Of a DNA stretch of 64,000 nucleotides, positions 63,953 to 64,000 are shown piece after piece. The DNA is taken from contig JAJEBF010000038.1 in NCBI GenBank assembly GCA_022824025.1, positions 16,337 to 80,336 of the forward strand, given 5' to 3'. Position numbers and translations under genes: made by a program. The notes beneath the pieces are model-generated. The model had not been told where the DNA came from and did not search any database. It saw only the letters and a list, made by a program, of their open reading frames with translations. The DNA is from Caldilineaceae bacterium (GTDB lineage: Bacteria > Chloroflexota > Anaerolineae > Caldilineales > Caldilineaceae). Position 1 is the stretch's first letter. Every line of letters begins with the position of its first letter.

Positions 63953-64000
63953 CCGCGGTTCCTCAGCAGTTCTCGGCCTTTGCCCGCCGTCTTTTGCCGT

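Overview
The window looks like a chromosomal segment of an uncultured Chloroflexota, most like Anaerolineae/Caldilineales. This is inferred from gene content, not from a marker gene. The reasons are many family-5 and family-1 ABC substrate-binding lipoproteins (some with Tat-type leaders), enolase-superfamily and TIM-barrel isomerase genes in catabolic clusters, a fibronectin-III protein with Thr-Pro-Ala-Thr linkers, high GC, and heptanucleotide and purine-rich intergenic repeats. No rRNA or tRNA gene was seen.

Layout. 1-7.8 kb: a minus-strand peptide-type ABC operon with two substrate-binding proteins and three permease genes, one running off the left edge; one binding protein appears circularly permuted. 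8-12.7 kb: vapBC-like toxin-antitoxin pair, a YyaL/DUF255 thioredoxin-domain protein and an aminoglycoside-phosphotransferase-like kinase, among several intergenic repeats. 12.9-18.6 kb: a minus-strand sugar ABC operon (binding protein, two permeases, sugar isomerase, PhyH dioxygenase) with a visible promoter and palindrome. 19-25.3 kb: cupin and luciferase-like genes, two tandem enolase-superfamily paralogues, an AlbA/Schlafen-type ATPase and an orphan antitoxin-like gene. 25.4-33.4 kb: FnIII protein, two MFS paralogues plus a third remnant, isomerase and mandelate-racemase-type enzyme, small membrane protein. 33.4-44 kb: a complete Opp/Dpp operon (binding protein, B, C, D, F) with a four-helix-bundle gene inserted between repeats, a large unknown gene and another enolase-superfamily enzyme. 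44.4-46.4 kb: threonine-synthase-like enzyme and RNase III. 46.5-50.9 kb: zinc-type uptake locus (znuA, zur-like, znuC, znuB) with two scrambled znuA remnants.

51-61.5 kb is a rearranged defence island. It holds IS3-family debris, two copies of a doc/antitoxin/hsdR-tail segment, truncated greA and rpiB pieces, a YIP1 membrane protein and a broken type I restriction hsdR. Next to these is an apparently intact CBASS locus: a divergent HTH repressor plus ImmA/IrrE-like peptidase (CapH/CapP-like), then a tight operon of patatin phospholipase (CapV-like), CD-NTase and an E2-like protein carrying a C-terminal SEC-C zinc motif. Promoter and operator elements can be read between the two arms. 62.2-64 kb: a DUF5763-like protein followed by a 139-bp tandem repeat.

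The best candidate for an unusual system is the 57.6-61.5 kb CBASS locus. CBASS itself, CapH/CapP control and E2-only (type II-short) CBASS are known; the E2 with a SEC-C tail combined with CapH/CapP control is the part worth checking for novelty.
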